Shown piece by piece: positions 14,944-25,000 of a DNA stretch of 37,399 nt. The position numbers and the translations under genes are program-made. Numbering within the stretch: the first letter of the stretch is position 1; each line of letters starts with the position of its first letter. The notes beneath the pieces were generated by a model. It did no database searches, was not told the DNA's origin, and saw only the letters and a list, made by a program, of their open reading frames with translations. The DNA is from Gammaproteobacteria bacterium (GTDB lineage Bacteria > Pseudomonadota > Gammaproteobacteria > UBA6429 > Thiohalophilaceae): positions 1 through 37,399 of the forward strand of contig JAGLTQ010000048.1 in NCBI GenBank assembly GCA_023135195.1. The letters run 5' to 3'.

Positions 14944-17486
14944 TTCCTTTTCTTAATTTCACGTAATACACGAAAACCACTAATACCATCAGCTTTACCA
15001 CTATGATTTAATGCTAAAGTAACATCACATTTATCCATAGCATCTTTGTAAGAACCACCCACAGCAATTAAATTACGACCATTGCCATATACCCATTCTC
15101 GTGCATTACCTAAATAATTAACTATTCCCCAGGGGTTTTGTTTTCCCGTAGTTACTTTAACCAACTCATTTCCTTTTGAAATACCGCGCGTACTCATTTG
15201 ACAGTTTCGATTAGGATCACGTACCGTTCTTTTAGATTTCGCTGCATATATCCATTCATGCTTTGTAGGTAAACGATATTTTTGTCGCGTTTTTTTACTT
15301 AACCATTTCAAATAATTTTTGGCCGTTGAAATCGTTATACCTGTTGCAGGAAGTTTTTTATTAGCAGCTTCTATGCTGCAAGTTTTTGTGTTTTTACAAA
15401 ACTCATTAATTTCTTTTACAGAAACTTCGTATTTACCAAGGGCAAAAGGCTTAATCATTTTATTCCCTGGAATAACAACCAATGAAGGCCCGTAGTTTAT
15501 TCCTTGTAATCGATCACGACATATTGTGCGTTTACCACGAGCTCCTAAGCCTGCAATCGAAATATCGCAAGCATCACGAGGCAAGATCTTTATAGAGGAT
15601 ATAACCCGGTTATGTTTAAAAATACGAGAAGCATATTTTTTAAACTCCGCAGCACGTTCTGGTCTTAACTTACCAATTTGAGCAATACAGGATGAGAGAG
15701 TATTTACAATTTTATTTTCAATTTTTTTATATCTTGATTGGTCTAAAGAACGTATTTTTTTGATTGCCACATCAAAATCACGCATTTTAAGACTACCCTG
15801 ACATTTCAACTGGTGATTTACATTTTTCAAAGCGAGATTAAAGCTATCAAGTTTTTTCTTTTCTTCTTTTTTATTCGCAATACGCAACACTTCACTACTG
15901 CGTTTATTATTTAGAGCAATCGCTTTACTTTTATTATTTCTCTTAATAGCCGAAGATAAAGTTAACTCTGCATTATTTAACTCTTCTTTATCCGAAGTAT
16001 ATCGATATGCGTTTACTATCATCAACTTAACACGGGTAAAACGTTTTTCACTTATATATGCATGGACTTTATTAATATAGAGTCCATATATGTCTTTCTT
16101 TATATTATTTAGCCACTCATCGTCAGTATTGTTTAGCAATGAAGAAACCCCGCTAAATTCATTCCAGATATTTTCTTCCCAATCAATCGAAAAAGTTGGC
16201 TTATTTATGAGTTTGACTATTTCAGCCTGGTATAAATCGAGACGAATCTTGTATTCCAGTTCATTTCGTATGTCGCTTTCAGAATATAACGGGGATTGAT
16301 TATTGGATACCTGTACAAACGCAGCAACACTAACAGCTAAAAACAAAAATAAGGCAGCAATACTCTTAAAGCCAGGTTTATAAACGTAAGTCAGTTCTTT
16401 ATAAAACTGCTCTACTGTCGCAGTTCTATCTTCACGCTTAAAAGCAAGTGATTTTTCAATGGCTTTCCATTGATGCTTTTTAATTCCATTTATTTTATTT
16501 AACTTCAAGCCCCGTTCAAAGGCTTCATCAGCAGGAACTTTATTAAATGGATGTTCGCCTGTAAGAATTTCATAAATCACACAGCCCAATGCATATATAT
16601 CATCACGAACATCCGGGGTTTCACCTTGCAGCATTTCCAGGCTGGCGTAAGCAGGTGTTAAAGCACCCAGGTTTCCAGCATCAAATACAGTCTTGTCATC
16701 ACCTTTATTTTCCAGACTATCTACATTGGCAACTGCTCGAGCAATACCAAAGTCGAAAATCTTCGCCATACTATTGCCGGTTATAAATACATTCCCCGGT
16801 TTAAAATCTGAATGTACAATATTTTCTGCATGAGCATGAATTAATGCCGAACACATGCCATTAATAATTTCCCAGCAATCATCTCGAGACAATCCTGTTG
16901 CCTTATATTGTCGTATTAATTGATCTAATGGTTTTCCTTCCATGTATTCCATGGTCATAAATACGGTATCACCATCACGATCGAAGTCGTAAACTTTTAC
17001 CGTATTTGGATGAGCAATACGTTGTGACTTTCTTGACTCTCGTTGTAAAGAAATAAACGCCTCTGGATGAGACTTAAATTCCTCACTCAATACTTTAATC
17101 GCAACATAAGGATCTCTATCCTGTGCTTCAACTTTCAAACGATCCTTTGCTTTATAGACAATCCCCATTCCGCCGACACCAAGTACCTTTTCCAGCAGAA
17201 AGCGGTCCTTTAGTATTTTATGTTGAGTAGAGTGTTGCTGTTGATTATTTGTTACTGGTGCTGTTGCTGTTGAAGTGTTCTTTTCAGGTGCAATTCGAGT
17301 TGTATCATGATTTGTGTTTTTAACAGCCTGTTTAAATTGAGTAGCATCATTACTATTAGAATCAGTTACTACTTTCTCTCTAATTCGCGTTGCTTCAACA
17401 CCTCTGAAAACTGTTTTATCATCATTATTTTGATGAATATTGTCAGGAATGTTTTTATCGTTATCTTTCATGTCCATATTAATCAT
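14940..17486 (-). CDS. ppkA: PpkA-like Ser/Thr kinase fused to a TagR/FGE-sulfatase-like periplasmic domain
   Basis: The 848-aa protein has a Thr-rich N-terminal tail (1-90) with TVFR, TRIR, TQFK and TTRIA sites. A Hanks kinase domain follows (about 95-365): GVGGMG loop 103-108, Lys131, HSDFKPGN (Asp227) and DFG 245-247. After one transmembrane helix (about 374-394) come a long helical periplasmic region and an FGE-sulfatase fold (about 670-846) with REW, VGGSY and GFRVLRE motifs. The FGE catalytic cysteines are not evident, so it is probably a binding domain. In Pseudomonas, TagR, an FGE-like protein by my recollection, activates PpkA; here the two appear fused. Many periplasmic cysteines suggest disulfides. 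The activation loop repeats DKTVF (Thr266). Confidence 0.88.
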   Translation of the reverse strand: MINMDMKDNDKNIPDNIHQNNDDKTVFRGVEATRIREKVVTDSNSNDATQFKQAVKNTNHDTTRIAPEKNTSTATAPVTNNQQQHSTQHKILKDRFLLEKVLGVGGMGIVYKAKDRLKVEAQDRDPYVAIKVLSEEFKSHPEAFISLQRESRKSQRIAHPNTVKVYDFDRDGDTVFMTMEYMEGKPLDQLIRQYKATGLSRDDCWEIINGMCSALIHAHAENIVHSDFKPGNVFITGNSMAKIFDFGIARAVANVDSLENKGDDKTVFDAGNLGALTPAYASLEMLQGETPDVRDDIYALGCVIYEILTGEHPFNKVPADEAFERGLKLNKINGIKKHQWKAIEKSLAFKREDRTATVEQFYKELTYVYKPGFKSIAALFLFLAVSVAAFVQVSNNQSPLYSESDIRNELEYKIRLDLYQAEIVKLINKPTFSIDWEENIWNEFSGVSSLLNNTDDEWLNNIKKDIYGLYINKVHAYISEKRFTRVKLMIVNAYRYTSDKEELNNAELTLSSAIKRNNKSKAIALNNKRSSEVLRIANKKEEKKKLDSFNLALKNVNHQLKCQGSLKMRDFDVAIKKIRSLDQSRYKKIENKIVNTLSSCIAQIGKLRPERAAEFKKYASRIFKHNRVISSIKILPRDACDISIAGLGARGKRTICRDRLQGINYGPSLVVIPGNKMIKPFALGKYEVSVKEINEFCKNTKTCSIEAANKKLPATGITISTAKNYLKWLSKKTRQKYRLPTKHEWIYAAKSKRTVRDPNRNCQMSTRGISKGNELVKVTTGKQNPWGIVNYLGNAREWVYGNGRNLIAVGGSYKDAMDKCDVTLALNHSGKADGISGFRVLREIKKRK

Positions 17487-17495
17487 TAAAAGTTG

Positions 17496-18299
17496 CTAAT
17501 GATTTACTCCTTGATGAAGTTCAGGTTGAACTTGGTTTGAATTTGTAACATTCACTTCAGAAACACTTTTGACAATAATTATTGAGACGTTATCTGGTGC
17601 ACCATTTTCTAACGATTTTACTATTAGCTGTTTAACAGCATTGTCTGTGTCATGACTACGCATTTGATATTCGATTTCAGCTTCATCAACAGAGTTATAT
17701 AAGCCATCACTGCATAATAAAAAAGTATCTCCAACCTGTACGTTAAAGGCACTAACATCAACATATAACTCATTAGCAGTACCAACAGCTCGAGTTATTA
17801 CATTTCCATCCGGGTGATTTATTGCTTCTTCTTCGGATATCGTTCCCATATCAAGTAATTCCTGTACATGACTATGATCACGAGAAACTTGTTGTAATTG
17901 ATTATTTCTCAACAAATACAACCTCGAATCACCTGCCCATAAACAAATACCAACTTGTCCTTTAATAAGCAAACTAATAACTGTACTGCCTAATATACGG
18001 CCATCGTGCATAATTTGTGAATATTCAAGAATTCGGGTATTTGCATCAATAATTTTATTCTCTATATCATCTACAAAATCATCAAGGTATTCATGTTTCT
18101 CAATTTCAGCTAAAGACGATACGATCATATTGCTTGCAACATCACCCGCTTCATAACCCCCCATCCCATCAGCCACAGCCCATAGCCCCACTTCTGGTTT
18201 GGTCATAATAGAGTCTTCATTAACACTCCTAACCATTCCAACATTTGTATCGGCTGATGTATTCCAATTAATGGGGCGTCTTACAGTAGTGTCACTCAT
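17496..18299 (-). CDS. pppA: PP2C-family protein phosphatase of the T6SS (PppA)
   Basis: The 267-aa protein has the full set of PP2C metal and phosphate motifs: VRSVNEDS, VADGMGGYEAGD, WAGDSRLYLLR, SRDHSHVQ, ITRAVG, LLCSDGLY and APDNVSIIIV. It is soluble. In T6SS threonine-phosphorylation pathways PppA reverses phosphorylation by PpkA on the FHA protein or TssL. The start overlaps the tagF stop by four bases (ATGA), and the kinase gene begins nine bases after its stop, so kinase and phosphatase are co-expressed. The protein is complete with no missing motif. Confidence 0.93.
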   Translation of the reverse strand: MSDTTVRRPINWNTSADTNVGMVRSVNEDSIMTKPEVGLWAVADGMGGYEAGDVASNMIVSSLAEIEKHEYLDDFVDDIENKIIDANTRILEYSQIMHDGRILGSTVISLLIKGQVGICLWAGDSRLYLLRNNQLQQVSRDHSHVQELLDMGTISEEEAINHPDGNVITRAVGTANELYVDVSAFNVQVGDTFLLCSDGLYNSVDEAEIEYQMRSHDTDNAVKQLIVKSLENGAPDNVSIIIVKSVSEVNVTNSNQVQPELHQGVNH

Positions 18300-19048
18300 G
18301 CCTCTTCTCTATACTTTTCAAAGTCATTAATAACATATGGCTGTTGCCAGTTATAGCCTTGCCAATCACCATTTAGCATTGCAGGCATTTTTTGTACACC
18401 GGGTAATCCCTGTGTGCTAAACAAACACGGACTAATACAGTCAGATCCAGATGTTTGCCAAACACTATAACTTTGGAATGTCCTGGTCATAATTGAATCC
18501 AGTAATAAGGGATAAACAGTTGTTATTGACTGCTCCTCAAAACTCATATCAAATTCAAAGCTATCACTATCAGAGTTAAATGCTGCTCGAGAATAGTCAC
18601 TTTGATGTTCCACTTTTTTTCTTTCAAGTTCTGAAATTAATTCATCAATTAAAATTTCTTCATCAAGCGCATTTAAAGCAAGCATTTCAATTTCTTTAAA
18701 CCATGCAGTTTGTAACTGAACATATTCAAAGGGGTTAATGTTCTGAGGAAGCTGTCTCACAATAGTAAACGGATAATAACGACCGACACGATCAATACTC
18801 GGTATCATAACTCCAGCCCAAACATTCTCATCGATAACCCCCGCGGAAAAGACAAAACGCCATAATGGGCTTGTTAAGTAAATGTCTAGCCAGGATTCAC
18901 CTAATTGCTCTTTTGTTCCAGCGATAAAATGTTGTAACCACTCATCCCAAACATTAATGAAAGAAGAAGATAGATTCCTCTGTATGAAGTCACCATGTGC
19001 GGGTAACTTACCAAAAAGACCAATTATGTCTGTGTTAGTACTCATCAA
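18296..19048 (-). CDS. tagF: TagF, T6SS-associated repressor (ImpM family)
   Basis: The 250-aa protein opens with the TagF/ImpM signature GLFGKLPAHGDFIQRNL, followed by the WLQ, SPLWRFVFSAGVI and GVMIPSIDRVGRYYPFTI motifs. TagF represses T6SS after translation by binding the FHA protein and works in parallel with the PpkA/PppA pathway. In Agrobacterium it is fused to PppA; here the two genes are separate but overlap by four bases. The gene starts one base after tssM ends. Full length. Confidence 0.93.
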   Translation of the reverse strand: MMSTNTDIIGLFGKLPAHGDFIQRNLSSSFINVWDEWLQHFIAGTKEQLGESWLDIYLTSPLWRFVFSAGVIDENVWAGVMIPSIDRVGRYYPFTIVRQLPQNINPFEYVQLQTAWFKEIEMLALNALDEEILIDELISELERKKVEHQSDYSRAAFNSDSDSFEFDMSFEEQSITTVYPLLLDSIMTRTFQSYSVWQTSGSDCISPCLFSTQGLPGVQKMPAMLNGDWQGYNWQQPYVINDFEKYREEA

Positions 19049-19049
19049 G

Positions 19050-22000
19050 CTAAATTCTCTCAGGAAACCTGAATGAACCTAAAAGATTTTTGCTAAATGG
19101 ATTGTTAACACTTTTAGCTTTAATTTTATAAGTTACAGCGTGAGCAACTTTTTCATCAACCTCACGTTTTACGTTATATGTCACCAGGTATACATTAGAC
19201 TTGCTTGTTTTCTTCAATACAGAATGATCTTGCAGCCTAAACCATGCCCACGGCCCATCAAAATCTTTAGAATATTCACGTTCATTTAAATCTTCAAAAA
19301 TAATCCTTACTCTATTATTTTCATCATCGCCTACCCACTTTAAAGTTTTCCAGAATTTCGGACCATGACTATAGGCAATACTTTTATCTCCGATTTCTAA
19401 AGTAAAACGTGCATCTTTTTTACCCATTTTATGAGGCTTTAGCTGGAAAGATAAACTGGGCATGGCAGGATTTGTACGAAAGAATATATTTTTAATCGAT
19501 TGCGCTTTATAAACCTGCTTCAATGTCGCAGCAGATAGCCCAAGGCTATAATTATCAATAACACGACTAGACCATCTGGCTCCGCGAGTATTAACAAAAG
19601 GTTTCATATACGCAGTATAAAATTTGTCTATTGTGCCTTCAGGTTTAAAAAATTCTGTAAAGTCAAATAATGCAAGTTCATCCCGTGATGAACGTTTTAA
19701 GGGATAACGTCCGGCTAATCCTTTCATGTAAGGTTCATAGACTTGACTGCGCCATTCAGTATTAACATGCTGATGTGCAGACTGAAGAACAATTTTCCAT
19801 GTTTCACTTGATAATGTTGTCAGCCATCTTTTAACCGGCTGCGGTGTATTTTTAGCATAAGCATAAAGTGAGGTGATCGCATTTCCAGCGCCACTTTGGT
19901 AGCGGGCTTTGGCTATATCAAAAGACATTTTCGCCGAATCCGGAGAAACAGATATCACATTTACTAACTCATAGAGTTGCTGAACTTTTGAAATAATCCC
20001 ATTAATTGCAGCAGGTTTATTTTTTGCATCCCGCATTAAATTATTAAGACTACGAAATTCCTTATCAACTTTTGTCCACTTTGTTTTTGCTGCAGCAAAC
20101 CCGGCAATTTTACCACCTACTCCTTTCTCATTATCATCCGCCATGTTTGCAAATAGCTGACTTGATAATTGGGTGTTGGTTACTCCAATTTGAAGTATTG
20201 ATATTAGTGGCGAATAAACAGGATCAGTGAAGCCAGCTAAAACATCATTGGCATTTTTCAAGCTCTTGAAAGGCTTAACTTGTAATGTTTTATAGATTTT
20301 TTTCCAATGTTGCTTGTAATCAGACAAATAATGTTCTTTAACTTTTTTACTTATTTCATCAAGATCGGCTTCAATAAAATCTACTTTTGCAGTTTTATCA
20401 TCCGATAAGACCCAGCGTTCATTGACAATATTTGCAATTACATCCGACTCAGATGACAAATCAATATTCTCATACCCCTCGATCGTAAAAATGAGTGGAG
20501 TCGATAAATCTTTATTAATTTTGGGATTGTTTATATACGTATTTCTTACAGATTCTCCAAATTCATTAAATAAATTAACATTTTGAGTGTACTTTGGATT
20601 GGTTTTAATTCTGCTGTAAATACGTTGAGAAACAGGTACACGCAAAAGTAACGAACGTGTTGCTTTAACCAGGCGAGGTTTTAATGCAGCAGGTTCTAAA
20701 TCCAGATTTAATAAAGCATCCAGGTGGATTTCCAATTCTTTTCGCTTAGTAGCTTGACCATGCAATTGTTTTTGCCAGTTTGTTTTAAACCAATCTGCAA
20801 TCAACTGTCGATCCATATGCTCAGTTTTCTTAAACATTAAATAGGTTCTAAACGTATTATAGAGATCACCGCCACGATGTCCTTTTTGCAGATAAGTCTC
20901 AAGATGATTAAGTAAACGTGGCAAAAATATTTTTTTCAACTGCGATTCATACGCATCATCAGCTGCAGCATCAACATTTCCGTTATACATCCCCATACTG
21001 GATAACCAGGGATGTTCATCCTGATTATAAACAATGCTGGCTTTAGCCAATGCATTCAATGATGGTAGTATTGTGCGTAAGTCACTCGACCAGTTATTTA
21101 AGCGTTTTTTCTCTGCTTTATATTCTGTAATATACGTTTGTACCTCATGCATATACATTTTATTACGTGTAAAACTACCAGCCCAAACAATAAATATGAT
21201 AATTGTAATACCGGCAAAACCTGCATAACTCGCTCTTTGTAACCAGCGAATAAATGTTTCATATTTTCTATTCGAGCCAACAAGTTCAGCCTCAGGAAAA
21301 ATAACACTGCGAAATAGTTGGCCGATAAAATAACTTTTACCTTGTTGATTTACCTGTTGCACCGTTTCTCGAGCAAAACCAAAATTTGAAGATACCGATG
21401 TCATCATTCGGTCTATCGGTGAGCCATCCTGCGTACCACTGGTAAAATACATGCCACGCAGGTAGGGTTGAAACTGGTATCTATTCTTAACAAATGTTTG
21501 TTTAATAAAGCCATCAACAATTGTTTTAATATTTTCCATTTGTTGAGGAAAACCTTGAATGGCTCCTCGTCGAGTTACATCACGTTCCTGATGAATACGC
21601 CATAAAACACGATCATATACGCGTTCAAATAACTTATCGTATTCACCCTCTAAATATTCAAAATCAGGGCTTTGAGATCGGCCAGGTGCATTGGGTAAAC
21701 TAATGCCCCAAACTTGTTCTCGATCTTCTTTTCCAAGATCTTCAAAAAACTCTGAAAAACCTGATACCAAATCTGTTTTGGTAAACATGAGATAGATAGG
21801 AAAACGAATTTCTAATTTTTCCATCAATTCATCAATGCGTGAACGTATCGTTTTTGCATGCATAATACGTTCTTCATCAGTTTGTGATAGAAGATCTAAT
21901 AAACTCATAGCAATAATGGCACCATTAATTGGGCGACGACGGCGATTACGTTTTAATAAGTTTAAAAACCCTTCCCATGCAGAACTATCAACCACTTTAT

Positions 22001-22589
22001 GACTATCTTGTGTGGTATATCGACCCGCAGTGTCAATAAGCACAGCTTCATTGGTAAACCACCAGTCACAATTACGTGTTCCACCGACACCCTGTAGCGC
22101 TCCTTTACCAAACTGTTCCGCTAAGGGGAAATCCAGCGTCGAATTAATAAGAGCCGTTGTTTTACCTGAACCAGGCGGACCAATTATGATGTACCAAGGT
22201 AGTTCGTATAATGCTTTTTTACTGCCTCGGCCTTTAAACTTAAGCTTTTTTAACGTTGCTAAGGCTTGCGTGAATCGATCATTGATCAGATTCATTTCTT
22301 CTAATGTTTGTTCTGATGTCGCATCAGTTATTTGATTATCTTTTAAATCAGCAACGAGTTCATCGTTGTGCTTTTTATCTTGCATTTGTGAACGAAGATT
22401 ATTTAATCCCCAGGCAACAAGAATAATCATAATTAAGATTAGACGTGCAATAGTACTTCCTAATGGCGCTGAATTACTTTCCCCAAACTTTATCATTGGT
22501 CCGACGAACCAAATAAGTAATGAAAGTACGATTAATCCAATAATGGAAATAACAACTCTATTTTTAAAAAACTCAACAATTTTTGACAT
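19050..22589 (-). CDS. tssM: TssM (IcmF), inner-membrane T6SS scaffold
   Basis: The 1179-aa protein has two N-terminal transmembrane helices (about 11-35 and 44-66), a cytoplasmic nucleotide-binding domain with Walker A GPPGSGKT (137-144) and a DTAGR motif (186-190), a third transmembrane helix near 450, and a large periplasmic region ending in an ImcF C-terminal beta domain. TssM bridges TssL in the inner membrane to the TssJ lipoprotein. Walker A is intact, as in the ATP-hydrolysing TssM proteins. It is 13 bases downstream of tssL and touches tagF. Confidence 0.97.
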   Translation of the reverse strand: MSKIVEFFKNRVVISIIGLIVLSLLIWFVGPMIKFGESNSAPLGSTIARLILIMIILVAWGLNNLRSQMQDKKHNDELVADLKDNQITDATSEQTLEEMNLINDRFTQALATLKKLKFKGRGSKKALYELPWYIIIGPPGSGKTTALINSTLDFPLAEQFGKGALQGVGGTRNCDWWFTNEAVLIDTAGRYTTQDSHKVVDSSAWEGFLNLLKRNRRRRPINGAIIAMSLLDLLSQTDEERIMHAKTIRSRIDELMEKLEIRFPIYLMFTKTDLVSGFSEFFEDLGKEDREQVWGISLPNAPGRSQSPDFEYLEGEYDKLFERVYDRVLWRIHQERDVTRRGAIQGFPQQMENIKTIVDGFIKQTFVKNRYQFQPYLRGMYFTSGTQDGSPIDRMMTSVSSNFGFARETVQQVNQQGKSYFIGQLFRSVIFPEAELVGSNRKYETFIRWLQRASYAGFAGITIIIFIVWAGSFTRNKMYMHEVQTYITEYKAEKKRLNNWSSDLRTILPSLNALAKASIVYNQDEHPWLSSMGMYNGNVDAAADDAYESQLKKIFLPRLLNHLETYLQKGHRGGDLYNTFRTYLMFKKTEHMDRQLIADWFKTNWQKQLHGQATKRKELEIHLDALLNLDLEPAALKPRLVKATRSLLLRVPVSQRIYSRIKTNPKYTQNVNLFNEFGESVRNTYINNPKINKDLSTPLIFTIEGYENIDLSSESDVIANIVNERWVLSDDKTAKVDFIEADLDEISKKVKEHYLSDYKQHWKKIYKTLQVKPFKSLKNANDVLAGFTDPVYSPLISILQIGVTNTQLSSQLFANMADDNEKGVGGKIAGFAAAKTKWTKVDKEFRSLNNLMRDAKNKPAAINGIISKVQQLYELVNVISVSPDSAKMSFDIAKARYQSGAGNAITSLYAYAKNTPQPVKRWLTTLSSETWKIVLQSAHQHVNTEWRSQVYEPYMKGLAGRYPLKRSSRDELALFDFTEFFKPEGTIDKFYTAYMKPFVNTRGARWSSRVIDNYSLGLSAATLKQVYKAQSIKNIFFRTNPAMPSLSFQLKPHKMGKKDARFTLEIGDKSIAYSHGPKFWKTLKWVGDDENNRVRIIFEDLNEREYSKDFDGPWAWFRLQDHSVLKKTSKSNVYLVTYNVKREVDEKVAHAVTYKIKAKSVNNPFSKNLLGSFRFPERI

Positions 22590-22602
22590 GATTACAACTC
22601 GG

Positions 22603-23541
22603 TTAAATACTACTGCCAGATTTAAATCGTTTACCGCTCTGTTCAGGTTTATTGTTCGCGATATCTGTTAACTGTTGTGCTACAGGCGCTGATGATTGAT
22701 ATAACCAATAACGAAAACCCGAATAACTTAATAATAAAACCCCGGTAACCACACTTGCGACAACCCACATTGGAATATACTCAGCAAGTGAATTTTTCAT
22801 GCGTCCTAAACCCTGCCAACTTGGAGATAATGAACGTTCATATTCTCCACGATGATTTCTAATAATTCTAAACAGCTCATCACGTATTTGTTCCAGTGAC
22901 TCTTTGCCACGATGAACAACCCGATATTTTCCTTCGTATCCCAAACTTAAGAATATATAAATCATTTCTAATATAGATAAATTATCCGCAGGCATATCAC
23001 GCATATGATCAAGAATTAAAAAGAACTTTTCTCCACCCGATGTTTCATTATGAAACATGCTTAATAATGTACGTTGAGTCCATGCGCTTTCTGCACCCCA
23101 TGGTGTATTAAGTACAGCCTCATCTAATACGGTACATAAAATATAACGCGCAGATAAAACGACCTCTGGTTTTATCCCCTGCTCTTTCGCTTTTGTCTCA
23201 AACGCTTTTATTTCGTTAACCAAACGTTGATGCAAGCCACCTACATTAGGATGACTCATTGATTTATGTGTTTTCTCAAATACAGCTGTAAGCGTCGATG
23301 CTGCACTAACTAAAGGATTTAAACCTTTTCCTGTACGAAAATAAGCTGCCTGGCTATCGAAAGATGGTGCCGAGTTCGGCTTGTACGCTTGCTGCTGTGG
23401 ACTAGATTCCGGTATTGCTTGATTAACGGGGGCTTGTGCTGGAGCATTACTGCGTCCACTAGGTCGAGGCCGCATAACAGTACGATCTGCTGCACCAGCA
23501 GGTTGGCGAAAAACGGTTTTGTCTGGATTATCTGTAGACAT
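22603..23541 (-). CDS. tssL: TssL (DotU) with an N-terminal phospho-threonine-type tail
   Basis: The 312-aa protein has a DotU domain (about 75-255) and a single transmembrane helix near 262-284 (MWVVASVVTGVLLLSYSGF), with only a short periplasmic end and no OmpA-like peptidoglycan domain. The disordered first 75 residues are rich in Pro, Gln and Ala and carry DKTVFR (Thr9) and DRTVMRP (Thr21). Agrobacterium TssL is phosphorylated near its N-terminus (Thr14) by PpkA and then bound by Fha. The matching motif inside the kinase encoded here makes the same circuit likely. It lies between tssK and tssM as usual. Confidence 0.95.
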   Translation of the reverse strand: MSTDNPDKTVFRQPAGAADRTVMRPRPSGRSNAPAQAPVNQAIPESSPQQQAYKPNSAPSFDSQAAYFRTGKGLNPLVSAASTLTAVFEKTHKSMSHPNVGGLHQRLVNEIKAFETKAKEQGIKPEVVLSARYILCTVLDEAVLNTPWGAESAWTQRTLLSMFHNETSGGEKFFLILDHMRDMPADNLSILEMIYIFLSLGYEGKYRVVHRGKESLEQIRDELFRIIRNHRGEYERSLSPSWQGLGRMKNSLAEYIPMWVVASVVTGVLLLSYSGFRYWLYQSSAPVAQQLTDIANNKPEQSGKRFKSGSSI

Positions 23542-23591
23542 CGTTGCGTACCTATCTTTAATAGTGATCTATTAGAAAATTAACTAAATAA

Positions 23592-24926
23592 TTACTGCCG
23601 GATAGCCCAAAGCTCTAACTCAAGCCCGGGGAAATCTCCGCCAATATGGAATGCAAAACCGCCTGAACTTTGTAATTCTTTCCAAAATTCACTTTGTTGC
23701 TCTAATTCAAAATAGGTATAACCAGAATGATATGGAATTTGTCTTGGTGCTACAGGTAATGCTTTTAACGGTATACCCGGCATAGCAGCATTAACAAGTT
23801 GTCGTATACGCTCAACCGGCCCAATTTTAACTTGTGCAGGCAAATGTGTACGCAATGTATTTTCTGGCATATCGGCTTTTACCGCTAAAACAAACATTGA
23901 ATTTGTTATAAATGAACGATCAGGTATTTGAGCAACACGAATACCATAGTTTTTCTCAACCAACGCCAGTGATATCGCTGTTTGTTCATACACCATACTT
24001 AAGCACTGACGTAATGAGCTCATAACAGGAACAAATGTTTCTTGCAGGCTGTCGTGCAAATATTGTGGAAAAGCAGGAGGTCGTTTATTTTTCGCGACAA
24101 AGGTTGATAGCTCACCTATCATTTGCACTGACTCGGAGAATAATTGTTCTGGATGTAAACCTTGCACTTGTGATAAGTGAGTTGACATAGGTTCAAGTCG
24201 ATTAACCAACTGCAACATCATATAATCAGCAACTTCAGCTGTACCGCCTTGATTTGAGTCTCCCATTCGGCCAGATATCGATTCACCTCGATGATGAAGC
24301 AAGCCAACCAGTTCAGATATAAAACCAGATAATTTTGGAGAGGCATTACAATCAAGACACGTTGGAATATATTGATCATCAAGCAAAATATTTTTATCTT
24401 CACGTGATTCTGCAATGCGTAAAAGTCCAATACACGCATAGCCACTTAAGTCATCAGTCTCAAGCAATAATCTGAATCGTAATTTACCTACATTGATAGA
24501 AATATTATCTCCACCATCAACGGTTACATCACGAATATCTTGTTCACTGGAATAATAACGGGCTAAGCCTTGCGCATCCTGTTCTGCAAGAACATCTACA
24601 GCACCAGGTCGTTTCACCGGTACAGCAAGGTAAACAATTGTATTATGTGTATTTTCAGGAACTTCAAAAACAGCAGGTGCATCGTCTATATTTGGAAAAC
24701 TAAAGGGTGTTCCATCAGGAAATACGCCTTTGGCACTTATGACGGATATTTTCCCTAACTTTAATAACTCCTGATCAATTTCAAAATCATGTAAGCCCCA
24801 ACCATAGGCGCCATAGGCAGAACACTTACCATCAACATAACGTTCAAAATAACGTTCTTGCTGCTGAAAATGCTGAGGGTTAAGGAACATACCTTCTGAC
24901 CAAACAACTTTACTATTTAATGACAT
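23592..24926 (-). CDS. tssK: TssK, baseplate to membrane-complex adaptor
   Basis: The 444-aa soluble protein starts with the TssK hallmark VVWSEGMFLNPQHFQQQERYFERYV, continues through the RLLL and LLHHRGESI segments, and ends with the family's conserved C-terminal tail (LWAIRQ). TssK trimers link the TssF-TssG baseplate wedge to TssL and TssM. Length agrees with the family. There is a 74-base gap to tssJ and a 50-base gap to tssL, with no terminator in either. Confidence 0.96.
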   Translation of the reverse strand: MSLNSKVVWSEGMFLNPQHFQQQERYFERYVDGKCSAYGAYGWGLHDFEIDQELLKLGKISVISAKGVFPDGTPFSFPNIDDAPAVFEVPENTHNTIVYLAVPVKRPGAVDVLAEQDAQGLARYYSSEQDIRDVTVDGGDNISINVGKLRFRLLLETDDLSGYACIGLLRIAESREDKNILLDDQYIPTCLDCNASPKLSGFISELVGLLHHRGESISGRMGDSNQGGTAEVADYMMLQLVNRLEPMSTHLSQVQGLHPEQLFSESVQMIGELSTFVAKNKRPPAFPQYLHDSLQETFVPVMSSLRQCLSMVYEQTAISLALVEKNYGIRVAQIPDRSFITNSMFVLAVKADMPENTLRTHLPAQVKIGPVERIRQLVNAAMPGIPLKALPVAPRQIPYHSGYTYFELEQQSEFWKELQSSGGFAFHIGGDFPGLELELWAIRQ

Positions 24927-25000
24927 ATGACTCTGCCTGTTTTATTTATTACTTCTTTAAAGATTTAAATTAATTTTCGACTACTTCACTTAGCATCTGG

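Noticed and set aside
14940-15500. True sulfatase-activating (formylglycine-generating) activity of the kinase C-terminus
   Set aside because: The fold motifs are present but the catalytic cysteine arrangement is not recognisable, no sulfatase is nearby, and the domain is fused to a T6SS kinase.
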